Below are positions 32,582 through 44,800 of a DNA stretch of 64,000 nucleotides, one piece after another. The translations under genes were made by a program, and so were the position numbers. Positions within the stretch are counted from its first letter, which is position 1, and every line of letters starts with the position of its first letter. The stretch comes from Toxorhynchites rutilus septentrionalis (lineage: Eukaryota > Arthropoda > Insecta > Diptera > Culicidae): NCBI RefSeq assembly GCF_029784135.1, contig NC_073744.1:28254981-28318980 (forward strand), given 5' to 3'. The notes beneath the pieces are model-generated. The model saw nothing but the letters and a program-made list of their open reading frames with translations. It did not search any database and was not told where the DNA came from.

Positions 32582-34986
32582 TTAGCTCCTAAGTACACCG
32601 AGCGTGTGTAACTGATGTTCTGCCGGCGGCTGTTGCAAAACGGTTACTTGGGCATCCCGCATAATCCCATACGTACTGCCGACGGTAGAGCTCTCGAAGC
32701 TTTCGTCATTCGGAGTGTTTATTGGCTGCGGTGGAGATCCAGCTGCCGTTGAACTTTGCACTGAACCGGGTATAATCACGTCATCATGCTGTGTTGGAGT
32801 TTGTTGTTGTTGTCTTCGAGGTGCCCATTCCGGATGGGTTGCCTTCAGATGGATTCTCAAATTGTTCTTCGTTGAGAAAACCTTCTCGCAGTATTTACAC
32901 TTTTCCGGCTTTTCCCCAGTGTGGGTGGTGTAATGTGCTCTGAGCTGCTTGGCGGTTGCAAATTTATGGTGACACTGGTCGCACTCGTATTCCTTGAAAT
33001 GGGCTTGCAGGTGTGATATCATATTGTTCACCTTGTCGGTGTTGTAGCGATCGCAGTGTTTGCACTTGAAGTGCATCGGATTTCGACTAAGCACGGTGTA
33101 GTGCTCAATCCACGATTTCGCCGGCTTATAGTTGTCATTTTTTGCATGGACCTATAAAGCAAGTGCTTGTGGAGTAAAATGTTCGAGAATTAGTGATAAT
33201 ATCATACCTTCAGATGCAGTATCAAGTTACACGATGTGTTGAACTTTTTCGGACATAGATGACATTGGTAGCTGCGCTCTTGGCTGTGCTTTTTCAAGTG
33301 CACGTCATAGGACTCGATTGTCTGAAGAACCTAGCGAGGATGTTCATTCCAAAACTGTTAGTATTGCAGAGTTAAACTGACCCATCAACGTACCTTTTTA
33401 CACACCACACATTCGTATCCGCGATTTTCATCGTGCGTCCGCTCATGATTCCGTCGTTTGTTCGGGTGGTTGAAAACCATGTCACATTTACTGCATTTAA
33501 GCTTGGTCGTATGATATTTCATATGCTGTTTGAGCGCCATTTGGGAACCACATGTCTTGCCACACACCTCACAGTTCACAAGACAGGGAGCCCCACCACC
33601 CAGATGGAATGTTTGCGTGTGATAATACTTCCCCGCCGCATTGCTATATCGGCGATCGCAATAGTCACACTTGACTGGTTGAGCATGCATCTTCATGTGC
33701 GTGTTCAACGTTCGAACCCTCGTTAAAACCACCGTTTCCATGACACATTCCCGGCATGTGTAGGGAACTTTATCTACGTGTACCGAAAAGTGTTCAATCA
33801 TTGCTTTTCTGGATCCCAACGAATCACTATTGCATATATAGCATCTGTAGTCGTGTAATGTAGGAGTTGATTTCATTTTTTCCATAAGTTTTTTCCTGGG
33901 ACCACGTTTTCGTTTTTGTACTTTCGTACTTCTTCTTTTCCTCTCATTGTCTTTTTGGAATACGAACTCATCTTGTGAACAGTTTGAGTCGAAATTATTT
34001 TGTTCAAACCGATCTTCCTCATCATCACCAGAAGCCTCATTTTTCGAGTCTTCCTCAACCCTAAATGCACGTGTCCGCCTCCGGTTTGAACCCTCTAGTT
34101 TCTGTTCAACAGTCTCCTCTCTCCTTTTCATTCGTGCTAATTTTCTTTTCTTTGCCAACGACATCTCGTCAAAGCTATCAGTATCAGAAGGAAGTTGACA
34201 CATTTTTTTGTTCTCATCACAGTCGGATAGTTTATCACTGCTCAAAGTTTCAACCTTGTCGTTCACTGATTCTGGTTTACATTTCTCGGATTCAATTTCA
34301 AACGCTTTCGTTTCGCTTTCTAAACTAATTGTGCTATTCGTCGAACAAACCGGCGCCCGTGCTACTTCGCCATTGCTAGCGATGTTCTTTAGCACCAGTA
34401 GCGGTAAATCCTCCTCTGCGTCACTGTCGAAAGTTTCTTCTTTAACCTCGTTGAATTCAAACCTATCATAAAATGCTATTGTTGAGCAAGCATATTAACA
34501 AAAAATTTATCAACTTACAAATTTTGCTCCCGATCACCATTTGGTCCATCCCTTGATGCTAATCTACCGGTTGGAAGCTCAGGGTCATGAATTTCTTGTT
34601 TAACCCGCTCATAATTATTGCTCTCGTCTAATTCCTCCTCATCCATGTCATTATCTACATCCAAACTGGATCCATACTTCAATTTGTCTCGTAGTTTCCG
34701 ATCGCTATCGAGAAACAGTGTGACATTCTCCCGCACCCGTATCAACTTGACCGCACACGACTTGCACACCAGTTTCGGTAGCCCGTCGTCTTCCTTCACC
34801 TGTAACAAAAATGATAACTATAGAATCATGGTGAACTGTATTCTTCGCAGAGATATCAACCTCTAGTTTCACGTAATCCCGAATAATGAACACCAGGTTG
34901 TGGTTCCGAAATATGGTGAATATAGATCTTAGTACCGCTGTCGTGGACAGGCAAAGTCGGCACATTCGAATCTTCCGATGGCCCAT
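32582..34986 (-). CDS. ZAD-C2H2 zinc-finger protein B
   Basis: Five exons (34986-34861, 34799-34519, 34462-33394, 33321-33208, 33151-32582), all with GT-AG introns of 56-72 bp, give 719 residues. The ZAD spans 9 to about 80 (MCRLC, then VCKSC); intron 1 splits it after VKLE, as in the 21.8- and 40.6-kb genes. A long charged linker with several Lys/Arg clusters precedes C2H2 fingers from 343 to about 640; the first, YRCYICNSDSLGS, matches the two paralogues. The tail after RIHLKATHP is rich in Gln, Pro and Ser. The start is the ATG just before the ZAD; an in-frame ATG further upstream would add about 25 residues. Likely nuclear DNA-binding regulator, target unknown. Confidence 0.9.
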
Positions 34987-35849
34987 TTTGCGGAACGACT
35001 TAGTGAAATTAGTGAAATTAAAACCAATGGGCGCTTTGTGTACAAATATTGTTGACATTTTCGATGTATGAGCATATTGCATACTAAAATCGCTAACTGC
35101 ATTCTGAGGCTGATTTTTACTCTGCAGGAAGAAAAATTCGGTTCTACAAGGTGGATTTCGCAAAAATATTTTATTAGGGTAAAAGTATAACATGCCCAAA
35201 AAAAATGTAATGAAGAGTTTGTTTTCCTTGATTTCTATGAATAGCATATATTCTATGTTACGCATTACGCTCAAACAGCATTCCAATTATTTATGAGCAG
35301 ATATTTCATAGCAGAGGTCAGAGGCCTCCAAGTACAGGATGCAACGTCATTAAAGCCCAAATATAACATTGTAAAAAACACTGGCGGTTTCTGTTTCGAT
35401 TTTGTATTTCGATGATTTAATAGATATACTATTCATAAGTTACGCAATACGCTCAATGTAGCATTTCGATAATGCGTGCTACTCAAACCGTCTTACAGGA
35501 ATATAAGAGAAACTCGCTCGTCAGGTAAAAATTCCATTACGAATTCCATACGGAGTCGATTATTTCACGTCGATTTCTCTTCATCAACTATCTCTTTAGT
35601 TAATAACTCAACTGCAAAAACGTTCCAACTTGAGTTTGCTATAGAATCCGATAGCTAAGGTTCTGACCTATCTTCCACATTGTCAAATACAGCTGGGAAT
35701 GAGTTTGCAGTTATGGCCAAACGAGAGAGTCGATGTAGAGAAATCGATTATGTCATTTACACCCCTTTCATTTTGAGTCCCTCATTTATTGTAAATCAAA
35801 CCTCGAGTGATTTGTTATGTATTTTTAACATATTTTGGAGGTATTCGGA
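34987..35849. other. Gene-free stretch upstream of the 35.0-kb start
   Basis: I see no gene. The promoter and leader of the minus-strand ZAD gene should lie in the first few hundred bases; no TATA box was convincing. Confidence 0.4.
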
Positions 35850-35985
35850 GTTAGCGTTCCACATTATCATGCCGGGGTTCGATTCCCGTTCTAGCCGGAG
35901 GGTTTTTTCATCAAATAAAATTCTTCCGACTTGCACTGTTCCAAAGTTCCACTGAGTACGTAGGTGCCATCCAAGAAGAAGAAGG
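35850..35985 (+). mobile_element. Truncated tRNA-derived SINE
   Basis: Box B GGTTCGATTCC (35876-35886), GTTAGCG before it and TTTTTTCATCAAATAAAATT after it match the SINE at 28826; box A is decayed. It ends in a GAAGAAGAAG run. Confidence 0.65.
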
Positions 35986-36103
35986 GAGTCTCCGTAGCCT
36001 AATTGGTTACATATCCGCTACTAAGCGAACGATCGTGAGCTCAAAATTCAGGGCCCTCAAAAATCATAATTATGTGTTATTCTAAATACTACGTCAACGC
36101 AAC

Positions 36104-36880
36104 AATCATGTGACGGTAATCCCAGTCTCTTACCGCTCACATTGCGGTCTGCTGCATCGGTAATTGGTGCTATTTATAACACAACAATGAAAGTCCCATA
36201 TCAACAGTCCTGCTGTGTGAAGTCCAACCGTGACATTCGAACAATAGGAATATTCTTACGCCGAAAAAAGGCGACATATGTTGTGTATCGATAGAATAGG
36301 AATACTTCTACGCCTAAATGGCTACTGCGTTATAGATAAAAATGTGTATCGATAAGATAGGAATACTCTTACGCCTAAAAATGGCTAATGTGTAATATAC
36401 AACAGGAGAAAAAAATGTACACGATGAATTCGGATCTGTTACAGCTGAATTGCTAAATGAGCCTAATAAAAATAAACAGATGGGGTAAAAAAACGCAACA
36501 ATCATCATGTGCGGTAATCCCAGCCTCTTACCGCTCACATACGGTCTGCTGCATCGGTAATTGGTGCTATTAATAACACAGCAATGGAAGCCTCATATCA
36601 ACTGTCCCGCTGTGTACAGTCCATTTGTGAACATTCGAGCAATAAGAATACTCTTACGCCGAATTTACAACATGTTATCGATAAGATAGGAATACTTCTA
36701 CGCCTGAATGAGTACTGTGTTAATTTACAACAAGTTATAATATATGAATACTCTTACGCCAAAATGACCACTGTGTAATTTACAATATGTTTATTGATGA
36801 GATAGAAAATGTCCACGAATAAATTTGGCTATAGCCGAAGTGCTAAATGAGCTAAATAAAAAATGGTCTGTCATTCTTAT
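36104..36880 (+). repeat. Direct duplication of a ~390-bp unit with ~65-bp subrepeats
   Basis: Unit 1 (from about 36104) and unit 2 (from about 36497) share GGTAATCCCAG-CTCTTACCG, GGTCTGCTGCATCGGTAATT and an end GCTAAATGAGC-TAATAAAAA. Inside each, a subrepeat with ATCGATAAGATAGGAATACT and CTTACGCC occurs three or four times. The A-rich ends resemble retroposed 3' ends. Confidence 0.8.
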
Positions 36881-37069
36881 CCTATCCGGGATTGTTTCAC
36901 TCGAGCTGATTCTTTCGGAATTCGTCTCGGTACGTTATCGTTTTCTTGTTTATTTTTCTACATCTAAGCTATAGGTAATATTTAGAGTGTGACTCCCAAA
37001 AGCATTTCTTTCTGCTTCCATTCCAAATATTTTGCCTTTGGAAAGATGGGAAACTGTTTAAACGGTTTA

Positions 37070-37577
37070 AACCGGGGCTCTGGCAACCCTATCCCATCCA
37101 ATGCAAATTGAGCGTAGGCAGCATAAAGTGCGATTCACATACAACATCCACGTCACGTTCACGTTCCGTCACGTGCATTCACATACACAATCAACGGCAA
37201 GTCGAAGCTTCCGCTGCCGGTGTATGTGAATGTTTTCATAAGAATTGCATGGGAGAATAATTGACGTAACGTGACGTGGCGTGAACGTGACGTGGATGTT
37301 GTATGTGAATCGCGTTTAAAACAGGGCTCGCGCTTAGGGGGCTCACGTATTGTTCAATGTTTGGAGTCATATATGTAAATATTTGATTACGTTGGATAGC
37401 TTCCTTTGGCAAGCGATGTTTGGATACCCATCCGGAAGCTTTCTTTACGATTTGCAATTAAAATCACAGCTGAAGAATCGCGCGGTGCATTTCATTTTTA
37501 ATTTTAGGTTTTGATTTCTATGCTCATGATTTTCTATGCTGGCTACTAAAAGGGGACCATCTTAGCAATCCCTTGGT
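37070..37577 (+). repeat. Dispersed repeat R1, copy 2 (filled site)
   Basis: It matches 29690-29885 but holds the Harbinger-like MITE at 37127-37316 and an extra segment around 37384-37490. Confidence 0.8.
37127..37316. mobile_element. PIF/Harbinger-like palindromic MITE, copy 2
   Basis: 190 bp, ends AGTGCGATTCACATAC and GTATGTGAATCGCGTT, flanked by TAA (37124-37126, 37317-37319). The empty site GCATAAAAC at 29734-29742 confirms the 3-bp duplication. Confidence 0.87.
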
Positions 37578-37580
37578 TTA

Positions 37581-38064
37581 GGCCTTGTTCTCACTGCTGC
37601 GGGGCGTCAGCATGGCTTGGGCGGTGCGTGTGACGCTTACGATTAATCGTGTGTTCTTACCGATGTGTTCACACCAGGCTGACGTGTTGTGAGCGTTGTT
37701 TTGACGTGTGGCTGGCGTGCAAACGAAAACACTATACGCCGGCGATATTTGAACTTCTCCGCTTCTCTCTAGCATATATTTGTTTGTAGTAGTGACATAA
37801 TTTAAATTTTTTTTGTTTTTTTTTTATTTTTTACGTTTTTCACCCTCCGAGTTTTTAGCCGGATACGTCCAACGATGTTGAAATATTGAAAATTAAACCA
37901 ATTTTCATTCTTTCATTCAAAAACACACATTGACAATTTTCATAGAACACGCCGAAGACACGCAACTGGCACGGTGCAATGTGAGTGAATTAAAATATCG
38001 TGGCGAGATGTGAACACACTCCGCTCACGCCACGTTGACGCCTCGTTGCAGTGAGAACATGGCC
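37581..38064. mobile_element. MITE with TTA duplication, 484 bp
   Basis: Ends GGCCTTGTTCTCACTGC and, reversed, GGCCATGTTCTCACTGC, with continuing similarity GGCGTCA(G/A)C(A/G)TGGC. Flanked by TTA on both sides. Probably PIF/Harbinger-like; no frame of note. Confidence 0.8.
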
Positions 38065-38076
38065 TTAAACCCTCTG

Positions 38077-38663
38077 AGGCCGAGGACAAAGTAAACGCGA
38101 TGCGGAGCGGGCGCGGGCGCGGGATCGATTGCGGGAAAGCTCTTTTGTTTACAACTGTGGAAATCAAATGCAAACCGCCCGGACCTGACATAATAAACGC
38201 GATGCAAATGCGATTTCAATGCGGCGAAACTGTGTGTGGAGAGTTTTGCCGCTAGTGAACGCAAGTGGTGGTTGCCAAACGATTTTCATAAATATCTTTA
38301 CAAGCGAACTCATCGAATGGATATAAAGATTGAGTTGTTGAATTATTATTTTCGTTTTGTTCGACGAATTATATAACTTTATTCTTATTTACATAATGCA
38401 TATAATGAAAACGTTACGTTAAGGGCTTTCCATTTACCATGTTCACAGATAAAAACGATCTCACAATTCAACTGTTTACAAAATGAAGGCATGTTATTAT
38501 ATCTGGCATTCTTGTGCTGGGTTGTTTACATGTGGAATGGAGTGGAATGAAACATCAATAAACGCGCGATCTGGAGCGATTAGTATGTCATAGCACGCGA
38601 TGAGCTCCAATTCATCGCTCCGCATCGCATCGCACCGCACCGCGTTTACTATGTCCTCAGCCT
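38077..38663. mobile_element. MITE with AGGC(C/T)GAGGACA ends
   Basis: Ends AGGCCGAGGACAAAGTAAAC and, reversed, AGGCTGAGGACATAGTAAAC, followed by GCG(A/G)TGCGG. No clear duplication. The right end recurs at 551-627. Confidence 0.72.
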
Positions 38664-38987
38664 TATAGCCAAAAAAGAAGAAGAAGATGGGTAAGATCGC
38701 GATGGAGGATAGAAGGAGGTGAGTTTTTAAAATCTGTGACGTCACAGATTTTGTTTATGTATGTAACTTTTCTTTTAATAGTCCACTACATAGGAAAAGA
38801 ATTGTTATTAAAAGTAAAATAATCAGATAAAATGAACGAACTAGTTTTTTTCTTAAATCAATGCTAGCGTTCAAAATCATGAGGGGCCAACTGACATTTT
38901 AGCAGAAACTGAAATATCAGTATTATTGAGGTGTTCTAAACTCAATTTCAATTGAATTGTGAACTTCCTATCTTCCTGGCTACTGAT

Positions 38988-40443
38988 TGGCGATCTAACG
39001 CAAAACGTAAACGATCGGTAAGATATCTGGATTTTGTTTTTGAACTAAGAAAATGATGATAACGTAACCTAGAACTCAAAAACAAACCACGTATATTTTA
39101 CTTCCGGACTTTCCAAGTCAGTTCACACATACAGGAACCATGCATTTTTCAACTTGTTTTTGATTGTCAACATTTATACAATTTTCACTACTGAAATAAG
39201 TAAGAAAATAACACGTTATATATAAAATTGTGCAGAATTAATTTTTTTCCAAAATTATCGCAATCAAATAATCTTTTATGACTATACCCAATGTCCTGGA
39301 AAAAAGGTAATGAAGATGGTCGAGTTTCGAACGACATAGCATGCGCTGCCATAACTATTTCGCTAATAGTGACGTCAGTCGTTGTGTTTATCTTTGATTG
39401 CCCACCGCATTCATGTAAAAATGCTATTTTCAGGAAGTAATTTATCAATTAAAAACGTACATTTTTGTAGAGCTCCCGCTGAATATGAGGCTAATGTGAT
39501 AGTGTGGATTGAATATTTGTGAAATCACGTCGAAAAAGACGGATAAAAGTGATATTTCCATGTGTCATTTTCACTCCCCTACGTTCATAGAAACAAACGA
39601 AGTTTCATTATTTTACCGTTATGAAGTTGATGTATCGAAGCCTCTAAGTCAGTGTGTATGTTGTGAATTAATAATCGCCAATTAACCAAAATTTCACCGA
39701 AAATGTTACTGCTTTGAAGAACTAAGCATACCACTGCTCTCTAGACCTTTTTACCACATGAATAATCGAAATAAGCCACGATATAATTGTCATCTGTTAA
39801 AAAACAACCAATTGGATGATTTCATGAGAATTTTGGCTCAAATTATCATGCAACCGTGAGTATTTTCAACATTGTTTTGTTTCTTCCATATACATTCGAT
39901 ATTGAATGCAAATAATTACGACACGATATTTTGCTTGCCAATACAGATACACTTCGCCTACTGCTCCACCTCTATATGTATCTCATTGGACTATACCATT
40001 GTGATTTATGGAAAGAACTACATACCTTCCATAAACTCACATTGCAAAATTTAGAACCATCATCAGCGCCGCCTAGGTATAGATTTGTACGTTAGATCGC
40101 CAATTGGCTGTTAAAATTGCAAAGATTATTTGATTGCGATGAGTTTATAAGAAATTTAATTCTGCGCAATTTTATATATAACATGTTATTTATTTACCTC
40201 TTTCAGTAGTGAAAACTATAAAAATGTTGACAATGGTTGAATTAAAGAAGGAAATTCGAGAGCACAATCAAACACAAGTAGAAAAATGCACGATTCCTGC
40301 ATGTGAGAACTACCTTGGAAAGCCCGGAAGTAAAATATACGTGTTTTGCTTTTGAGTTTACGGTTACATTAGCATCATTTTCTTAGTTCAAAAACAAAAT
40401 CCAGATGTCTCACCGATCGTTTACGTTTTGCGTTAGATCGCCA
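38988..40443. mobile_element. Long-armed foldback element Y
   Basis: Arms of about 250 bp start TGGCGATCTAACGCAAAACG on the left and end in its reverse complement on the right; pairing continues through ATCCAGAT, CTTAGTTC, ACTTCCGG and TTCTGC. Copy 1 of the host shows the empty site (GGCTACTAATACAATC). The duplication is 2-3 bp. Element X copy 2 sits in the loop. Confidence 0.78.
39289..39989. mobile_element. CAATG element X, copy 2
   Basis: 701 bp, inverted relative to 26258-26924, with exact flank ACTATACC (39281-39288, 39990-39997). Starts CAATGTCCTGG, ends CTCATTGG. The 60-residue frame at 39872 is not a gene. Confidence 0.83.
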
Positions 40444-40628
40444 ATACAATCAAAGTTTAACACAACTAAAACCCGTGAATCTTCCCACCTTCTATTCTTC
40501 ATCTCGGGGAAAGATACTTTGTTGACGTTTCTCTGTTGACAGTGGCAGCTGCTATTAGATTCGAGTATTTTAGCATTTGTTTTCTTTAATTTTTCAACAC
40601 AGAATTGGTTTTCATATGTATGTTAAAC

Positions 40629-42494
40629 ATGGATCTAGCAAATATTTGTCGCCTATGTACCAAAGGAAACACTCGGCTAGTGAGCATCTTTGGAGATGGG
40701 CGACTATGCGATACGCACGTTGTCCTGGACCAGATTCGGGATATTTTACGGATTGAGGTAGCATTTTTTTCTCACATGAATTTTGATCCCCTAACTTTGT
40801 TGTTTAGTGTTGTCTGATTGATCAAACAATATATTAGGTATGGATTTCTAAAAAAAACTATCCAACGAAAGTTACGAAACCATTTCCGGTGGAAACACTG
40901 ATCAATTTATGTTTTATTTCTTCTCGCAGTTCTACGAGAACGATGGTCTACCACAGAAAATATGCGAATCCTGCACAACCACAATGCAGAAAATCCAAGA
41001 TAGGTTGGATGAGTTCCGGGAAAACGACGCGATAATGCGCAAACAGTTGCTCGAATACGGTAACATTGACGTGAAGGTAGAACTGAATGATACTGCAGAC
41101 GCTTCAGTGGGGTATAGCGTTAAAGAAGTGTAAGAGATGTATTTTTGTTGATTGCACAAGTGAAATAATTGGTTTCATTATTTGGCAGAAAAATTGAGGT
41201 TCTAGATCCGGATTATAAGCCCAGCCGATCTGGTTACGTTTTAGAATCGGAGGAATGGCTAGAAGAGAATTATGAGAATTATGAATCAGAATCCGAGGAA
41301 GAAACTGAAGATATTCATGGTACAAATTGGAAACGCAAACGAACAAAGGGCAGCATCAAAGTGGAGCGACTCGATGTGATTGAATGTAATGAGCTGGAGG
41401 AAACATCAGCGAGAAATTGGATAAACGGTCAAGTACAAACAGATGCAGAAAAGAGAGTACGCAAACGCAGAAAGGATATTTGGAAGGATCCAAATCGTCC
41501 GCGATTGAATGATTTCAAATGTTACATTTGCAGAAGCGAGCCGTTGGGCTCTGCTAAAGATCTGCTCGATCATCTCAGTACTCACATCGACCAGCTTCCG
41601 TTCACGTGTAAACTTTGTGAGCAAGAAAAAACAGAAATCAAGCAAATTCGCTCACTAAATATGCACCTGAAAATGCATGAACAACCGATCAAATGTCAGT
41701 ACTGTGATAGGCGATACGCGAACGAGCGATCTCGGGATTATCACGTGCAATCATTCCACCTGGGAGACAACGCCCCTTGTCCGACACCCTGTGACGTATG
41801 CGGGAAGGTATGTCCTTCGTTGCTATCATTCCGAGCTCACATGAAGCGTCACACCGTTTCGTTCAATTGCGAATACTGCGCAAAAGGCTTCGCGGAAAAA
41901 TCCAAACTCAAACGGCACATTAGTCGGGTGCACGAGAGAACCCACGATTTTGAATGTAAGATATGTCACAAACGAATGAATACGATCGATTCCTACGAGC
42001 TGCACGTTCGAACGATCCACGAAGGACGGCGGGATTATGAGTGCGATATTTGTGGCCGCCGCTTCACGACTGCGGCATTTTTGCGGATGCACCACAAACA
42101 CTACGAGGGGGGAACTTGCAAGCCGAAGAACAATTGGCTGCCGTACTATTCGACAAGAATTTCTGATGAAGGCATTAAACTATACACATGCAAGATATGT
42201 GGCAAAGGCGATATGCGCTCGATTACGGAACATTTGCGCATACACTTCCCAGAGGATTACGAATGTCCGATTTGTTTCGGAAAGTTTGGCCGTAAGTCAT
42301 CTTTCGATAAGCACCGACTCACCCACAAGGAAATCACTCATAATTGTGATAACTGTGAGAAAATTTTTCTCAGTCCGAGGAAACTGGCAAGGCATATGGC
42401 CAAAGCTCACGGCGATGAACAGCAGCAGCAGAGCTTTTCCGAAATGCCGGTCATGTCCGATGAAGATGAGATGGTGTTTGATGTAACTATTTAG
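40629..42494 (+). CDS. ZAD-C2H2 zinc-finger protein C
   Basis: Exons 40629-40757, 40930-41129 and 41189-42494 give 544 residues. The ATG (AACATGGATC) precedes the ZAD, 7 to about 80 (ICRLC, then ICESC), which is split by a 172-bp GT-AG intron after LRIE, as in the two paralogues. An acidic linker (130-160) with KRKRTKG and KRVRKRRKD patches precedes about ten C2H2 fingers from 221 to 525 (DFKCYICRSEPLGS, CQYCDRRYAN, CEYCAKGF). A poly-Gln stretch and acidic tail end the protein. The first finger block is close to that of the genes at 21.8 and 32.6 kb, so they are duplicates. It is convergent with the THAP-ZAD gene; the stop codons are 156 bp apart. Confidence 0.93.
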
Positions 42495-42650
42495 TTTGTT
42501 GGCTTATCAGAGAACTGTAAATAACAATGTATTCTTTTTGGTATGATTTTGCTCCGAAAAGACCAAGGATTTCTTTCAGAGTTATTCACGCTTTACAGTT
42601 ATAATGTATCCCTATATATTGAGATTGCGTTTCCGTTGAAGCCTGTTGGC

Positions 42651-44732
42651 TCAGCGGTGGTAAGAAACCGGTAATTGGGCGACATTTTGTTCAATGGGAT
42701 GGTAATGGTTCTCACCTGGGGACATATTTTGCGAATAAATGGTGTGTATCCGATCCGATGAATTGGATGAGTTTGCTGTTTCTCCTTGTGATGGTTGTAT
42801 CTCTGCAACGATTGCAGGAGTATCAGTTTGTAGTTTGGGCTGCTTTTGCTGTCTTGAATCGATTTTGTCCTTTTGGAAGCGTTTGTAAAGTTTAACACCT
42901 TCAATTTGTATGCCATGCTCCCGGATTTTGTGCTGTGTCAGTAAGAAGTTGAACCTGGAACACCGAGAAAGTTATCTGCGTTCGAATTGGTGAATTATGA
43001 TTTACTTTGGACATGGACAACTCTAACGATCAACCGATTCAAAGAGCACCGAGCCATCAGGGAAATGATTGCAATGTACTCACCTGTAACCCGCTCCACA
43101 GATATCACACGCCAGCTGCTGGCCCGTATGTCGCCAAACGTGCAGCCGAAGCTCGTTAGCCGCAATGAACTTCTTACCACAGTAGGAACACTCATGCTTG
43201 AAAGCATTAACGTCGTGCTTGCGCATATGTTTGTACAGCGCATTCTTCCAAGTGCACTTAACGCCACAAATCTCACACTCAAACACTTTTTTCTCGTGGA
43301 ACGACTCCACGTGCATTGCGACGTCCCGCTTGGAGTAGAACTTTTTGCTACACAGGTTGCACGAGTAGTCCCGCTGGTCATTGTGGTACTTCATATGTAC
43401 AAAAAATGAACCCCGTGTCGAAAGTATTTTGCCACAGATGGAGCACATATGGTCCCGCTCTTTCCCCGATGGCTTGGATTTCTTAATTTGATTCGAGTGA
43501 GAGGCCCTGTGTCCCGCCATCTGGCGACGCAACTTACACGTGAAATCACAAAATTCACATTCGTAAATTTCACGTGCACCTTGCTCGGATAGCGGATCAT
43601 TTCTAAACTTTTTACTGTGCTTCTTTTTATGACTAGCCAGCTGAACCAGCCGCTCGCAGGTGTACGGACAGTCTGGACATTGTAGTGTACCGCTGGGTAC
43701 AGGATCCGATGAAGAATCATTACAACCATTCTCCTCTGGACCATTCTTCCCAGAAAATTCAGTCTTCGAACTGACGATATTTGAAGAGTCATTTTTTGTT
43801 TGTTCATCTTCAGCTCCGTCCAATTGCAACTTTTTATGCTTTCTTCTATGAATAGACAATTGATTGGATCTGCGGCAGGTGAATGAACAATCAGAGCAGG
43901 TCAAACTGTTCTTGTTATCCCGGGAAGGCACTGCTTTGTGCTGTTTCAAATGACTAGTCAGTTGATACCGCTTGAAGCAGGTGAATGAGCAATGAGTGCA
44001 TTTTAGTTTTTCGGCGTTTCGTCTGTTGATTTGCTTAGCCAGAGGAATGTCATCCTCTTCATCCGAAAAACCGTCATCAAGATCACTGACAACAGTCAGG
44101 CTCGAAACTTCTACTTTAATCTCAGGTTGTCCCATACAATCAACGGGTATCTCTCCGAACTCATCCATTTCGCTTTCGACATCGGAACTGATTCTGGTTT
44201 CTTTCTTCCTGCTAGAAAACTTTTTCACCATCTCGTCCAGCACACGGTTCGCTTTACGACAGTTTCTCATAAATCTCATGGTAAGCTTAATGTGTACAAA
44301 ACATTCGTTGCATCCCTGTTGTGTTAGATCTGGGTCGCTTCTATCCGGGAGCAGTAAATCCAGAAACATCTTGGAGTCTTCAGATCGATTCATATCGCTC
44401 ACACTGCTCCCCAGCGATTCTTCCATTATTATTTTCCCACAAAATCGACAGTGCCGGGCAGGATCGAGCTCGTCATGCGCTACAGTTCCAAGGTATTGCG
44501 AAGGAACAGCATCAACATGCACACCGAAACTGTCGTCTTCTTGAAGTATTGTTTTACTATCGAAATGACCCCAACATACGGATGCTGAGTCAAAGGCGTT
44601 CCAGTCTGTGGGTTTTCCTAGTGCATCCACCCATCGCTGCCGGAGATCTTGTGACTTCGGGAAGTGGAAAAGGATGGTTCCAAAATCCTGATTGGACGCT
44701 CCGCAGCCGGCCACTACGCAACACTTTGCCAT
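42651..44732 (-). CDS. THAP-ZAD-C2H2 zinc-finger protein 3
   Basis: Exons 44732-43084 and 42954-42651 (129-bp intron) give 650 residues. Start: MAKCC, because THAP domains begin right at the first Cys. THAP spans 4 to about 82 (CVVAGC, CWGHF, DAVPSQYL). ZAD spans about 95-165 (HCRFC, then GCNEC). Fingers run from about 260 to 585; four early ones have a C-x2-C...FTC form (CTHCSFTC, CSDCSFTC, CPDCPYTC, CEFCDFTC), the rest are canonical. The final finger CDICGAGYR-F is split by the intron and continues as FNFLLTQHKIREHGIQIEGV then KLYKRF, the tail shared with other members. It is the largest THAP-ZAD protein in the window. Confidence 0.92.
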
Positions 44733-44800
44733 TGCACAATAGTTTGCTTTTATGGTGCTGCTCTCCGCATATCTAACATTGTTCATGATAGTTTGTTTGT

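Larger units (their letters stand above)
38698..40506. mobile_element. Mutator-like element, copy 2, with two nested inserts
   Basis: Ends CGCGATGGAGGATAGAAGG and CCTTCTATTCTTCATCTCG match copy 1 (17347-18190), as do the inner CTGTGACGTCACAG and TTGTTATTAAAAGTAAAAT regions. The 9-bp flanks GGGTAAGAT and GGGAAAGAT match at 8 of 9. The extra length comes from a long-armed foldback (38988-40443). Confidence 0.8.
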
